A stretch of 64,000 nucleotides of DNA from Tomocerus qinae. Taxonomy: Eukaryota; Arthropoda; Collembola; Entomobryomorpha; Tomoceridae. How positions within the stretch are numbered: position 1 is the stretch's first letter; every line of letters begins with the position of its first letter. The DNA is taken from the NCBI GenBank assembly GCA_020055645.1, contig CM034548.1, positions 15,686,001 to 15,750,000 on the forward strand, read 5' to 3'. Both the position numbers and the translations under genes were made by a program. Below the pieces are notes generated by a model. It saw nothing but the letters and a program-made list of their open reading frames with translations. It was not told the origin of the DNA and made no database searches. This document shows, in pieces, positions 25,868-41,000 of the stretch.

Positions 25868-28800
25868 CTGTGAATCAAAAACAACATCATAACATCCTCA
25901 TAATAATTTCAATGTTGACCTAACAAACAAAATTCATAACATTCATTTCATGTCTCATTTACATGTTGAAAACATTTTCATCTTGCTTATTTCTACTTTA
26001 TAAATAATAACTCAAAATCCTACGAAATACTATGTTAAGTCAGTTATGTTCAGTTCATTATTATCGTAAATGTAAATAATAATTACGACAAACTAAAATG
26101 ATGAAGAAATTCCTAGCATGGTTTAAATAATTCTTCGTTGGCTTTCTTACATTTATTTTGGTACTTTACTAAATAAATATTTGAAATGGCACATGCTTTT
26201 AGAATTAAAACGTGATGCATTCAAAAACGTGATTTGTACAGTTTTTCTTGTTACTGAGAAAAAGCACTTTGAACCTTAAAGAAATGAACTTCGTGATGAA
26301 AGTTTGTTAGATTTCTTCATCTTTTCTAACAAAACCCTAGAAGATTAAGATATAGATAAGAGATATAACTAGAAATTTATGTAAAAAACAATCTTTTCTC
26401 AGGAATAAGGTTCCAGTTGTGCAATTAAAAGGAATATGCAGAGAGAAGTTGAATGCAATGCAAAGGCGCATGATGAAATCCAGCTTTGATAATTATATTT
26501 CATCTGCCACAACCCAGACCATGCATTCCTCTTGACTTTATAATCTAAATACCTACTGCAGTCGCAAAAAGTTATTTCGGTTAGTAGCATGTTACAGATA
26601 AATGCTAAGAATTCCTTTCATCCATCAAGTATCATTTTCTTTGCACAACATATATCAAATCTAGTCTGACGCGGAAATGTAAACGGGAACCTCCTCCGGC
26701 ACTCGCATAAACCTCACTACAGATCCATTTGGAAATTAAATGGAAATTCATTATCTAGAGTAAAATTACATGCACTCTTCTACCTTCCTTCATTGTATTT
26801 CTACAATTCTCTTTGAACTCCCTTAGTTTACTATCGAAATCGATCGAGCCACTAGATTATTAGGTATATGTCATAAATATTACACCATTCCATTCATAAG
26901 GGAATGATTTATTTACATTTGTTTGCATTCTGCATAATTAAAAAGATTGCAAGCAGACTACATTTACAGATCATAATATTTAAATTACAATGATTACTTA
27001 TATAGAAATCCTAGAGCATTAAATAAATATTAAACATCATAGAATACTATTTATCCCAAGGCGTTATCCAACATGCATTACTAATAACTTTGGCAAACAC
27101 CTAATTCCTTTTAGTCTTTGATACCATGGAAATAAATTCAGACGCCCACTATTCGAAAACTAGCTGAATTTTTCCGTTCCTATTGCTACTTAGTTTATTT
27201 AATGGAAGCGGAAACTAAAGAAGCATTAAATATCTGCCTATATTTAATTTTTCAACTAAGAGAATAATAACTTAATAGCAAAAAACATTTTGTGTTATTT
27301 TTCGTGGTAGTCAATTTTTTTGATATAACATTGATCTGTTCAATGGTTTCTGCATTTTTATCAAATGTCTTACAAACAAATGGTAGAAAAGGTTGAAAGG
27401 CCAAATAGTATCAATAGTAAAAGACTGCAACATTGGCCATTGTTAATTGGACGCTAATAAGATAAATAACCTTTTAGCTTGAGATACAAAAATACACACA
27501 CAAAAACATTTCGTATGAAATATCAAGTTGAAAAGGAAGCTTCAAAGGTGAAAGAATAAATAGGAAAACTGTGTAGGAGAGAGGTGTAAATGAAATTGGA
27601 AACTTATTGTTAGATTATTTCTGTAGAAGGGAAGTATGGTGAATGATATCTACGGAGAAATACTAATCAGTTGAACAATCACATCATTGTGAAAGTGGTT
27701 GGAGTGCCCAAGAGAGGAAAACATGACTAGCAGTACTTAACAAGAATTCTTTGGAAAGTGTGAGTGAGGTGTTCATATTTTTGTCCAACATAATATCCGT
27801 TTCTCTTTGTCTTTCCCATGAATTCCGTCTACAAAGGGATTATAGAAAAAAATTCTAGCACTTTCTCCTTGAATACCCTTTGTGATTACAGTTTCCTTAA
27901 GGACTACTTCCCACTTTATAACATAGATGGGTATATACTCTATAGCTAAATTTGTATTCATTCTCTTGTATTTATTTAATCTCCCTAAGTTGCGATAAGG
28001 ATTTTGGATAGGAGTACAGATGTGCGACGCAACTTATTCGAAATCCATTAGAAAGTACTAGGGGCCTTAGAAATCCTTTTTCCAATTGAAAATTAGAAAT
28101 TGGAAAAAAGCGCCATAATATTTCGCAGGTCGATGTAAATTCCTACTTAATTTTTTTATTTTCAAAAATGATTTTGGGCACTTAAAATAATTTTTTTCAA
28201 AGATTTGCTCTTCATGTGTCCTAGGCAGAAACATTGACTTTCTGAATACAATTGTCTCACAGCTGTAAGTTGACTGTTCTCATCGCAAGTCACCCTTCCC
28301 GCATAAAACAAATGCTAACCTTTTGAGACCCAGTTTTCCTTCTTATAAAAACAAAAACATTTATTGGAATTTTTGATTGACATTGAATCTAGAAATTATA
28401 AACTAGGAAACGAGAAAGTGAGAAAGAACTGAGATTTAATAAAGTTTTGACCGTGACTTTCTCGCCTTGGGTTTTGTTCCTGCACACCTTGGAGAAAGTT
28501 AAGAGAAAGCAATTACTTCGATAAATGGATTTACTGTGCACTGACACTGTGAGTCCTTGTGTGCAAAGAAAGTCTTTAAGAAACCATATCTATCACGACT
28601 TTGAAATCAAATGTAATACTCAGAGCTAGGCATGACGTAAATAACTGAATTGAGTAAAAGTGAAGATTTACAAATGCTTCACTTTCACTCAAAAGGGACA
28701 AATAACAGAACGAAACACTTAAATAGCTCAGGAATCTGTCCATATGAGTATATATAAGTATGTTGTTGACATTTACTGCACCTCCATCCAGGTTTTTTTT

Positions 28801-31800
28801 GGACGGAAGGAAGTTAAGTGACTTGGAATTAACTTGTCATCGTTTCGAGATTTAGACTGGGAGCAGTAACAACATCTTTGACATTTCCAAGACTCATAGC
28901 TTGGTTTTATCTTTTATTCCGTCTACACTTGAACTATTTTCACTTCCGGGATTTTTAATTCAATAGGGAAATTCTGGGAATATTATTTTTATGGGTGCAT
29001 TAGTTGTATAGCAAAACTGTTGAATAGTGAACTATTTTAGACACAAGCAGAGCAACGTTGAAACTTGTTATGAACGCTGGATATTATAAGAATTTCCTAT
29101 GTATCATGTACATTTATGTACCTACGGGGCTTCTATTCAAACTAAATTGGTGCTAGTCTCAATACAGCACTTAAACTCTATTTAACCCTGCACGAGTCAC
29201 TCTACCTAGATGAAGTCATGTCCCCATAAAAGAATAATTTGTGAGGTGATATCCCCTTGAAAAATTAGCGACGACCTTCACATGCCATGAAAAGTAAAAT
29301 CTCCCAGACAAGCTACAGGCAGAGACTTAATTTCAGCTCATCTGTGTATATTTTTTAGTATTGTATGTAACCGCATTAAAACAGAAGGATAGAAACTCTA
29401 CAAACATGATTTGCATTAATGTTGGTCTCCAAAATCCTATGATCCCTTGTATCCTATATAAATTACATTGTACACTCACCGTGTTCTTCTAGAAATAAGT
29501 AACTAGATTAATTAAGCCACGTGCCCCTCCTTTTAGAAGGTCGAATATGAAAGGCAAATACCTTCTTAAACAGACGTCTGCTTCATCAGCAAAATTATTT
29601 TTGGTAACTCAATCAACTGCCTGAAGGCTGACTAAAATGCATACACACCGTCTCTTTGAAATCATTCAGATGCTGTGTAGTTTCATCAAACAAATTTAGT
29701 TAACCAAACTTTTTTTGTCGTGCTTTAGTATTCGGAGAATGTGACTGATATTCCGGGTCTTTGTAAAAAGTTAATAATGTCAAAGTGGGAAAGAAGGCAA
29801 TATGCATTTTTTTTTATCTTATTAACGCTTAGTGGAGACTAATAGCTTTATGTAGGTGTGGACATTTATAATCAATAAAATAAAACTATTATTAGCATAA
29901 TTCGACCTTGCTTCTATCAAAGAACCTTTCATTGTGATTGTGTAAATCTGCAAGTTTAGTATTTGCAGCTGTACAAATGTACCTGAATATTCTAATCAAC
30001 TACCTAAAATCCTAGCATTCTCAATTGGAAAAGAAATAAAATGGATTCTTGTAATTTTATTTTCATTCTTTAATTGGGAAACTTGAGTTTAACTTATGGT
30101 TAGTAATTTTGTGCATACTTGCATTGTCGTTTAAGTAATAGTAGAAAACGTTGGGGTTATTTTGATATTTGTAAGGTTAATGGCAGTGATAAATTGACGA
30201 CTATTATATATTAAGTATGTACCTGACAAGACAACATTTGAAAATGGATTAGTTGGGGCGGGTGGAACAGACAGGTGTTTTAATATAAAAAATTGATTCT
30301 GCCAAAGGATTTCTTCCAAGGGATGGTTCAGCAAAATGACTTCAACTTCTTATCTACAGAACTCTATGCATTACTACTCTTATTAGGCAATTACTTTAAT
30401 CTAGCATTTCAAGTAAACACAAGTAGATTTGTGCAAGGGCTAGTAAATATTAAAAAGTATGTATTTTTAGATTCATTTATTCTACTAAATGCACTAAGCA
30501 AATGCATTGTACTATTTTGACATTTAATTTCAACGGTTATTGCTTGGCATAAATATGCAGCTAGATATTTTTATACTTGTTTTATTGCTATTTTAGGTTG
30601 TAAATGCTAGAGTTACTACTATAGTGGTAGATATAATATTTGGATCAAAAATACTATCTATCTAATTAGAAAAATTTTGCCTTTTTAGGAGCTTGAAACA
30701 TTTCTAAGGCTGGTTCTATCTATTTATTATAGGATTATGGTATTCTATGCTTAGGTATATCAGTCAAAAGCAATATAAGATACAGAAGAGAGTGTAGGAA
30801 GTCTGTAAAATACTATTTATTTGCTTTTTAAGATGGACTCTTCCTATTTACGTTCTCAAAGATCTCTCGACCTATGTTTTTGAATATTATTCCCATTGTG
30901 ATTATTTTAGTACTTGTTGCTAGTATGAAAATAGAACCAGAGAGTCTCCTGAAACTGAATTGGAAAATCTAAGTCAACAGAGCTTCATGGTTCTCACATT
31001 TCTATCTTATCATTCCTCAAATAAAAATATAAACTTTGTTCAATCTAAATCTTTGAAATCATGTAATCTACTAGCGGAGGTTATAATATACCATTGCCAA
31101 GAATAAAGTTACTTCCTTTGATCTACAAGAAACGGTTGAATTTTGTAGTGGATGTCGTTTTCTGTGTGTAATGTAAATATACATTAGTACCTACCGATGC
31201 GTGTATTCAGTCTCATAATGCTCCCTACTTGCTTTACAGACTTACAATTCTCAACTTTATCAAAGTTATTCTTTGTAGAATTCATAGACATTTTCCTGAA
31301 ATAAATTCTTTCTCCATTACTTCGTATCAAGATACAGACAGGATTCATAATAAAGTGTCCCAAATACATTCTAGACTTTTGAAGTGGTAGCAGACTACAT
31401 TATAGCTATTAACTAAGTCGTCGTCAATTTACTACAGTGCTTTGTGTTTCCACTGAAACTATTTAGTTTGTCCTCAAATATCATTGCAAAGTTCAGTGAC
31501 ATTTAATGTAAGAATCATTTAATGTGGGCGGACTTGTGCAGTGGAAAAGATGCATAATTTGAACTAAAAGATGTAATCTTAAATCTGGCGTAACACATAT
31601 ACAACATGCCATGACAGTTAAATTAACCTCAATAAGCGGTTGATGATAATCAGAGTTTATTAATGGCCTAGCGTCGCATTTTTATCTTTCAGAAAACGAA
31701 AAAGTGACCTTGTACATATCATTGAGAAAATACAAATAATATTGCAACTACCATTAATTTTTAATTATTAAGAGAATTTTACATATCCAGCCATTATCAT

Positions 31801-34800
31801 ACCTACGCAATTCTTTTGTAGTTTTGATGTCCTTTATGTATTCATAACTTTTTGTTAGGTATTGTTAGGTGGAAAATTATAGTACTGTACCGTATATGTA
31901 TGGCAATTAGTGACAAGGAGTAAAAACTGTATTATTTTTTATGTCAATGAGATACTAATTTAGAATTGAAGTCAAGTTAAATAAATGGAAACTAACAATG
32001 TTATGATTTGTAACATTATGTAACTGCAATTATGTTAAAACTGCAATTATGTTAAAAGTTAAAGGACGAATTTATGTTCTATTAATAAGCATTAAAATAA
32101 TACTATAATTTGACTTGGGGATGTTAAGCCGTAAATATTGACATCTTTCTACAAAACAAGCAAACGTCAAATGAGAAGGCATATTATTTATTTATATTTG
32201 ACTATTCTATATGGACTAGTAAGATTAAAATGATAACCTAGATCTGTGTATATACTGTCCCAATTAACGATAATTATAGCATTCTGAGTAATTATCGCGT
32301 AATAATTACACATCCTATGGAAGAGAAAGCATTGTAGGCGGAAGGTGTGATTGTCTGTTCTATATGTCTAATAAAATATACGCATATAGATATATAGAGA
32401 GTTATTCTCATCGAAGAATAGAAGAGTCATAAAAATTTAAATGGTGTCTAGTTAGATAGTTTGTTAAGCCATTTATTCCTTTGGAAGCCACCCGGAATGA
32501 GTTTTACAAGGCTATCGAAGTCAAGTTCACACTTGACTACTTCCTTTCTATTTCTCCAGCAAATTATGTAGTTGGGATGCTCTGTTTTAGCCGAAAGGAA
32601 TATAATATCTGTTTGAAAGGAGGAGGCAACGGAATTGCCACAATGGAATGAGAGACAGAAGCTGTAGACGATTTCTCTTTATCCATTAGGTACGGCAGAA
32701 CATAAAATACGTCATCAAGCCAGGAATAAAAGTCCACATAGTCCAGACGGTCCAGACTATTCTGTATGTAGTTATATGCATGGCATTTGGTACCCTGTCC
32801 TATTACAATAATTGCAGTTGTTCAAAGGAGGAGGGGGAAGAGAGAAATTACACAGTCCCGATTATCCTGCATGCACTTTCGGTAATAATAGTCCTTCGTT
32901 TGTCATAATGACAAGCTCATCACAACTTGGGAAACTCTTATGAATAAATTCCCTGTCATCTTCATATCAAAGTAATGACCATATCAAATTATATAACTGA
33001 AAATTGCCATGAATCAAAAAGCTCTATAGCAATCTGTTTAATTATAGGTACTAGTATTCACTTTCTTGAAGCTCCTGATAAAGTAGCACCTCAACGAATC
33101 CTTAGAAAATAATCTGGACAGCAAGAATGATTGTTCTACTCTTCATTTCCCATATTTCTTGGGAGATTAATCCATTTACGAACAGTGCCACATCTTTAGA
33201 ATATTGTTTCAGTCTTTGAGCATTCACTACTTAATAGCCTAAACTTAGGTTTGCTACATTTAAAATCGCCTAAGGGATAGTTGTAACACGAGGAGAGTAT
33301 TCCATTAGGAGAACATCATCATTGACACTGTCACAGAGAGCCTCGAGTTCAAGGTTCCTTTGGTCTTGTTCAAGTTCAGTGTGAAACGACAAGAGATTGA
33401 TCTGACAGTCAAGCACGAACAATACCAAGAGATTTAAACTTGTCATCGGCATATATACGGACTTATACCTTTCAATACTATATATAGTTGTTTATGCTTT
33501 TGCATGCTGCACCAATTCGATTATTCCAAAAGAGTTAACAGTAAGCAAATACCAGCCTACACATTTGTACCAATAGTTCTTTGAAAAAGTTATAACTGGA
33601 TATTGACAAGTGCATTGGATAAGGTAACTAGAGTGAGGGAATTGAAAAAGAACTCCTCGTTTCCACAGAGGATTAGAATACTGAAAGAAGATTACCTATA
33701 TGAATAATGTATTTAATGAGGATACTATATATATCTGCATGTAAGTCTACCATTGACTATCACAAATTCAAAGATGGATTTAGTTTGACTGTGACCACGT
33801 TTGACTATGTCTTTCTTCAAAAAGGGTTTTTGCTTGAAATGCTTTACTACCTAGGAAGCATAATTTTTAGTGATGCTATAGGCTGAAAATCTTTGATTTT
33901 GCAGATATATTATATGAAATTCCTTTGAAGAGTAGAATAAAGTTGACAAGACCTAAAAATTGAATTTTCACAAGATATTCCATTATTTCTTTTGTTATTT
34001 GAGCTTCATACTTTCTGCTATGCCAAAAAGCGTAGCAAAACGGGTTGTAATGGCAATATTCAAGAAGCATAGTTGACAAGTTAAGCTTTAAAGGATTACG
34101 ATGCTATCTAGAATATTACTAGAGGAGAATCTGGTTCTGGCAGAGTGCAACTGCCAACAATAAGTCCTACACTCATTCGAAATTTCACCAAATTCGTTCT
34201 TCCTTTCAAACAAACTCTAAAGCTAATTAATTACACATGTCGCCATTATTATTTAAACATTCCAAAGTCACAAATGCAATCAGAGGGATTGAAAGGAGAC
34301 ATATCTGTGTCCATGTAGGTCGTCAACAGGGCATTGTGCACGAGTTGCCAATATTGATCTTTCTCTTTGATACAGAGGAGTCAAATGTGCTTAGCCATGT
34401 TTAATCTTCATCAACTACATTCACACGTGTAAGCACACTAAATCACATTATAAAAATTAATTTCGACTACGAATTGCACATTTTTCTCGTTTGCCGCAAG
34501 CCAACATTGACTTTCTTCATTTCCTCTTCCTTGAGAGTGACTTTAAAAAAAAGGATTTGCTCCAGAAAAGCTTCAATCCTGCATTTCCTTGATATTTCAT
34601 TTATTTTTGTTTGAAGAGCATTATACAAAGTGTAATTTGTTCACACTCTCTGCACACCTCTTGAACTTTATTGCCTATCATCTAATTACTTTTCGTGCCC
34701 CCCATTAGCTAATGATATTAAAAATACTTGGAGAGATTCCTTTTAAATGGAGAGAAAAAATTCTTACTAGCTATTTCATTCAACTCGTACGTTCTAATTC

Positions 34801-37117
34801 CCTCAAAGCTCTTCCTAGAAAATCATATTGAAAAGGTTACTTAGACGGCCTTCAAAAAACGTCGTCGTTTCTAAATTTGTAGTGCCATTTATCCTCTCCT
34901 AGATACACCCACGTGTACAAGTCACTTTCACAAGGTGAATACTACCTACCTGTGGAATCTCATTTCATCCGTCCCACATGTCCATACAACAAAAATGTAA
35001 TATCATCTAAAATGTACTTTCAACGTATGGAAAATGGAATTTTTTAAATCCTATTTTGATAATAATAATTCTTATTCTCCCAAAAGAAGCATTTACATCT
35101 GCTTATAATGTAAATACGTCCAAGTTAAGCTTCTGTAGATTATTATAAGGATATTATCTTTTCCCGTTGACAATATATTATAGATGTATTAAATATCTAA
35201 TAAATTGTGCGGCATATAACGGAATTAAATTGTGACTAGAGAAGAATCCCTTCTATACATGAATGGTTTGCAGATAAGCGGAAACGCTATGGTTAAGCTA
35301 CGCTATGGTAGCTAACAATAAGAACATTAGTGCATACAAGTGACGAAAGTATATCAGCAAATAGATAGCTATCTCTACATGAAATAACATTGTGAAGACG
35401 ATCAATCAAAATCAGAATAAAGAGAAAGTGACGGCCTAACTTCTGATAGAACTGCCGAGATGGTAAGTAGTTCGTCTCTTATAAAAGACACTTTGCCACT
35501 AATTTGATATTGATTCCTCGTTATATAACCTATACTTACAATTCCTGGTAGGCGACATACATTGACAAACTGTGTTAACTGCTCTACATTCATTCTGTAC
35601 ATATATATGAACCTTGTACCAACAGTCGACATATCTTCGTTAGGGATTCTACCTTATCCCTGTATCTGTTTTTCTATTACTATTACTTTAGCTAAATATA
35701 TTTTAACTTACTATACCTACCTATAAAACAAATAATATATTATACTAGTGAAAGTATTACTAAGAATATTTCTGTGTAACTTAATAATTTTGTATATTGA
35801 GCTTCCTGGATAGCCTAACGGAGTAATAGTGGACAATACTTCGATTTAGCAGTTCTATCTTTTGTCAACTGTCACATAGCAATTAGAGTTTACATAAATG
35901 TCCGACCTAACGGTCACTACAGAAGCCAAAGTATATCGTACAATTCTCTCCCTTTAACGACAGGAATCCAGTAAATAAACTCACATACTATATCCTTATT
36001 GCCCAAGTTCATTGATTTGCTGATTAAGTTAAATAAAGGAAGTATATAGTATGAATTATAAATAGCATGTTGATGGTGCTTATACTAGAGTGAAGAACAT
36101 TGTACAAAATTAACATTAATTTCACCAAAGCAATAAATAGGACATGAAAACAGATAATAAATACTCTAATGTGTTTGTAGTTCTCGTTGTAAATAAATAA
36201 TGAGCCTGTGCAGAGGTGATTGGATATCTAAAGCAATTCAATGTCGGTTTCGGAAAACTAAATATTTCCATTAGCAAATTGTTAGTTCCTTTTATTGCAT
36301 TGGTGGAGAGGACTTTCATACTCTATTTTCTATCTATGACTGTGCGCATCAGTTTATATTTAGCTTAAAGGGAACAAGCTTTTCCAATCTAATAAGACCA
36401 TTCAAAACCCAAAACCACAACAACTCCAAAACCATAAGGAATGAATTAGTTAACCTTGCCACATCCTATTTTACTAGTACAATGTCTACGCACTAAGAAA
36501 GATTATTAACTCGATTCTTGAACGATGGGTTTCTACCAAAATAATACGGTAAATCTCCCTCTGGCGAATCACTACAATAATCTACCTGTTACTAATAATT
36601 AGAAACTGGATTTCATACCACATTCACGTTTATTTTTAGAAATTCATATTTTCTACTCTGTATTAGCTTTTGGTGACGCCGACATCAGACCATTCATGGT
36701 CACTATCTAAATCCACACAACATCCATTTGGGCTCTAGGCATACATTCACTAAAGCTTTTGACAATGTCCTGATAAAATGTAACATGACTTCGGCACTAC
36801 TTATAACGTATCATGCTCATAAGCTGTCGTAAAATTCAAAGAATATCAAAGGCTTGAAATTGAAATGAGATTTAAAACCACTCTGCTAAGATGAAAACTT
36901 GAGATGAGGAAGAGAAAAGCCATAATAATAATTAGCTTAAAATCAGCCCATGTATGGACAAACTTTCCTCTTGTAAATGAAATGACTCTTTACTCCTACA
37001 CATTCCATTTGGAGTCTCATGTTAAGAGACTGGCGAGAAAAAATTTATATTTTGAGGTTGAAGTTGTAAATATGATGTACGTGAAGCATTAACAAAATGA
37101 AATAGAATTTTTTTTAC
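25868..37117 (-). other. 11.2-kb intron of the receptor gene
   Basis: The donor is at 37117 (GTAAAA) and the acceptor at 25869-25868. The intron interrupts the Gly codon after TM6 (LPLG), a position where vertebrate alpha1-adrenergic genes also carry an intron. The interior is AT-rich; ORFs within it (26399, 30131, 33270, 35402 and others) show no domain. A direct duplication of GCAATTATGTTAAAA occurs at about 32028-32057. I see no nested gene. Confidence 0.6.
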
Positions 37118-38094
37118 CCAATGGCAGAATGAAGAAAAATGGTAGCCAGCAAAAGAGAAAAACGCCCACGACAATAGCAAGAGTTTTGGCAGCTTTCTTC
37201 TGTCGTCGAAATTTAGCAATTTTTCCGAATCCAGGGTTGATTTTCCGTTCAGGTGAAGATGATGGTGGTGAAGGAGTGAGAGAATTGGGCTGTTCGGCTG
37301 GTTGGGGGCCACCGTTGAATGCATTGTTCTGGTTTTGCTGTTGGTGTTGGTGTTGGTGTTGGTGTTGGTGTGGTCGACATCGAGATTGTCTTTGATTTCT
37401 AGCCGCAAGACAAGTCCAGTTAGCATCTCCGTTATGTGCATTTCTTTTAGATCCTCCACGATGAACACGGAGAACAACTCCCGGGTCGTTTTGATATTCT
37501 TCATTGTGAGATGACGAAGAAGATATTTCCGGTGGGGCGAGGGGTGCCAAGTTTTTCTGAGGAGTGATGCAATGTGCCGGGCATTCATTTTTCGGTGCAG
37601 GTCCCCTAACGATTGCCAAGCCAAGATCAGGAGTCGAATTTGCACGCCCGTTTGCACCGCCGAGATGAATCCGCAAAGTCACGTCCTGCTTTGTGGTTTT
37701 AGTTCCACACTCCAGAAACTTGGTCTGTCTAATCGCTGCCTTGTAGATTTTCCAGTAGACAATCAGAATGATCAGCATGGGAAGGTAGAATGATCCGGTC
37801 ACCGAAAACAGAACGTAGCCCAGTTGTTTGTTAATCGTGCAGTCGTATGGATTTTCACTTGGAGGCTCCTTCCACCCTAGAAGGGGTCCAATACTGATCG
37901 CTACCGAAGATGCCCAGATCAAAACGATTAGAATCGATGTCCGTCTTCCCACCATAATCGATGAGTATGCCAATGGTCGAGTCACCCCAATGTACCGGTC
38001 CAGAGATATAACGCACAGAGATAGAATACTCGATGTGCAGCACAGAACGTCCACAGATGCCCAAATCGAACAAAATGTCTGACCGAAGTACCAT
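37118..38094 (-). CDS. octopamine/adrenergic alpha1-like receptor, main exon (TM2 end to TM6)
   Basis: Class A aminergic GPCR acting at the plasma membrane. The four exons total 1536 nt (511 aa). This exon starts at an acceptor (AATCGTAG ends 38095) and completes a Lys codon. It carries the ECL1 WYFG motif, TM3 with the amine-binding Asp (WASVDVLCC) and DRY (SLDRYIGVTRPL), TM4 with IGPLLGWKEP, TM5 GSFYLPM, a long third loop with two R-[IV]-H-x-G-G motifs and a His-Gln repeat, a basic KFRRQKKAAKTL segment and TM6 FCWLPFFF. IGPLLGWKEP, VDVLCC and LPLG are alpha1-adrenergic-like. In protostomes that branch includes octopamine receptors signalling mainly through Gq/calcium, so ligand octopamine or a related amine is inferred. 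The His-Gln run (about 37340-37372) is coded by a hexanucleotide microsatellite and may vary in length. Confidence 0.92.
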
Positions 38095-41000
38095 CTACGA
38101 TTATACAACAAATAAAAACAAACGTTATTATTGTCATGATGACTTAAAAAGTACTAAGACTACAATTTATTCTATATTGATGTAAATATTGGAATGGCAA
38201 AACCTAAAGATTATATTATAAAGATGATTAAATTGGATGCTCTTATAGTTTAAAGACTTCAGAATATTATTTGTTGGCTTTGCAATAAAAATTATAAAGA
38301 CACAACTTGTAATACAAGAACTTTGGGGCAACTAGCGCTAAACCATGTTGGAAGATTTTTATGCACAAGCAATATTTTGTAGTAGCAACTGACAAGTGGC
38401 ATTAAAACATGCCTTGGAAAGTCTAGCGATGGAATTATACTTGAAAAAGATGGAATCAATTGTAAAATATTATTAAAAGATAATTATTCCCAATGCAATA
38501 ACTTCAAAGCCACTTCTTTCCTCACTTGACTAATTAAGAACAAGCCCTCTCAATTTTTAATTTGATTTAAATTACGCAATTAACCTAATGATGTAAATTA
38601 TACAAGTATCCAAGTTATTTGAATTTATAAATTAGAATGTTCGGAGTGGTTTGTTATCAAGTGGTTTCAGGAAATGAGTAACTCAGGAATTTCCGGTTAG
38701 GCCCTCGGCATGTAAATCTTTGTGGTGAGCTATTACGGAGAATTGTAACATTCCTAACTAACTGTCTAATCACTGAAAACTTTTCCTTGATGAGTGAAAG
38801 TAATACTTAAACTTTATTTTGTTAATTGGCAATTGAAGATAATTACATTTGCTAAGTAATTTACGTTATTAATTCTCCAAAGCCAATGAATTTTGTTTTC
38901 CTGTTCCTACGTTCTTAGTTTTTAGTCTACTTACAATTATGATGTTAAAATCTAGTACACTTTTAGCTATCTAGCTAATGACGTCTCTGAGAATCTAAAG
39001 TTCAGCCTTATCATTGTTATGAGTTCATCTCCGACGTTTTTGGTTGCTCTTCCTCAATAATATTTATCCGAAACCACACATAGGAAATTTCTAGTAATTC
39101 ATTCTTTTATACTTACTTTCTCTGATTTCCCCTTTGACGATCTAGAGGAGTGAACATTAGATACCTAAATGCCATTTCTGTGTTCAAAGAAAGAAAAAAC
39201 TTTCTTCTGACTTTCTCTTCTCGATTTCATTCTTTTACCTTTCAAAATAATAGGTACTCTATTATGTGGGTTGGCAATTTGGCAGCCAATAACTAAAGAA
39301 ACCTAACAAATCCAGCCGTGTCTCTCTAACGATTACAATCTGTATTTCATTTTGTTTTTCCTTCGGCACGTGAAAGAAATCTGTTGGCAGCCAACATTAT
39401 GTTTTCACATTACACAATGCCATAAAATCTTTATTGTTATGCTGAGATAGTGTATACAATGGTTTACATTAAACTTGGTACAACAGTAAATGGAATTGAT
39501 AATGGACTGTGACCATGATCACAATAGTAAAATGTCATATTATACATGATTCTTCTTAATTTGGCAAGACTTTCTCATTGAGGCTTTAGTGTGGGAGTTA
39601 AAACAAGAAACGACCTGCTATTACGTCAATGTAAACAAATGCTCAGGGAAAAACAAAAGTACATTATGAAATTATAATGAAAATTTAACAAGAAAACAGA
39701 CAATACTATCAAACATAATATTCTTGTTACACGTCAACTCAATATTCAACGAAACTCCGTCAACAGCGTAATATTTCCTTTTTCAATGCAGATGAAGTCC
39801 AAAGTTTCATTTGCCCCTGTCGTATATTTTATTATTGTAATACAGTTCTAAACGTCAGTTAATTAATTGCTACACAAATTACAACTAAAAGGGTACTACA
39901 TTCATCATAGACTAAACGTATGGAAAATATCCATATAAGATGTACAGAACAATGTAATAACAAGGTAGCCAAACTTTTGCCCGTTATCTGAATTGATTGG
40001 CTTCCGCGGCGCCCCGTATCACATGTCATTGGATGAAGGGAGGAGCTTAGGCCTTCGCCGCATGTTTACGAAACCACAACCCACTGGATCCCTTTTAGTA
40101 TATGGTTTCTGTACATCTTAAGTAAGAAAAAACATTGTTTTTTCTTGCTTGTGAGTTTAATCTATGTACATTCATAACTCCTAAACAAATTTGAAAAAAG
40201 TTTACTTGGCTAAATATGCTATAAAACAACGAAAAACAATTTGAGGTGATTATTTATTTTGTTTTATACCTATTTATTATTTATATAGTATGTCACAATA
40301 TTTATAAAAATAACGGAAGACAAGTTGTTGACTATGTTATTCTAGGAAATCCTGTGAAATCATAAATATTTTGCCTGAGAATTTCTAAAAACTCATTTAA
40401 TTCCTTTGCTAAAATGATATAAATTATTTTGAAGAACTGTCCCATTGAAATAATATACATGAACTCTTTTATCATTAAAACGGAGTACTAGATACATTAT
40501 TAGTCTCCTGTCTTAAATAATTAATAACATACAGTATCATAACGAAATTACAGAAAACAAGCCATATGCTTTCAAATCTAGGCTCTGTACTATACACATA
40601 CTTTTTGTCTCCGTTGCTAGGAAAGGTAACAAGTAATATTCATGTTCAATTTCCACTGAATATATTCACTTCCTGCACAAAATATGATAAATAACCAACT
40701 ACTAAGAGTGGAGTGACATATATTAATTTCATTTATGCCTTGTCTTTTGTGTTCACAGGTTTCCTTGCAGTGAAAATGAGAACCCATCTATGTACAAACA
40801 TGTTGAGTGCACTTACCTATATGCAATTCTCGTGCATAATAATTCAAACGCGTTCTATGCTGGTATAGCAAAATTTATGCAAATACGAATTTTGTGCAAA
40901 GGAAAATGTAGCATTTTGGGAGATCGTGTTTACACGTTCTAGTGATTAGTTTTGTTAACTCTTTTGAGCGTATTCAAAACTAGGAGGTTACATATGCAAA

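Noticed and set aside
34480..34520. TGG CTT GCG GCA AAC on the - strand as a possible TM7 exon of the receptor
   Set aside because: The upstream codons are not hydrophobic and no splice sites fit. The exon at 25793-25867 fits in sequence, phase and splice sites.
37129..38082. Several + strand and second-frame - strand ORFs over the receptor exon
   Set aside because: Shadows of the real exon; their repeats (Cys-Trp runs) are the His-Gln microsatellite read on the other strand.
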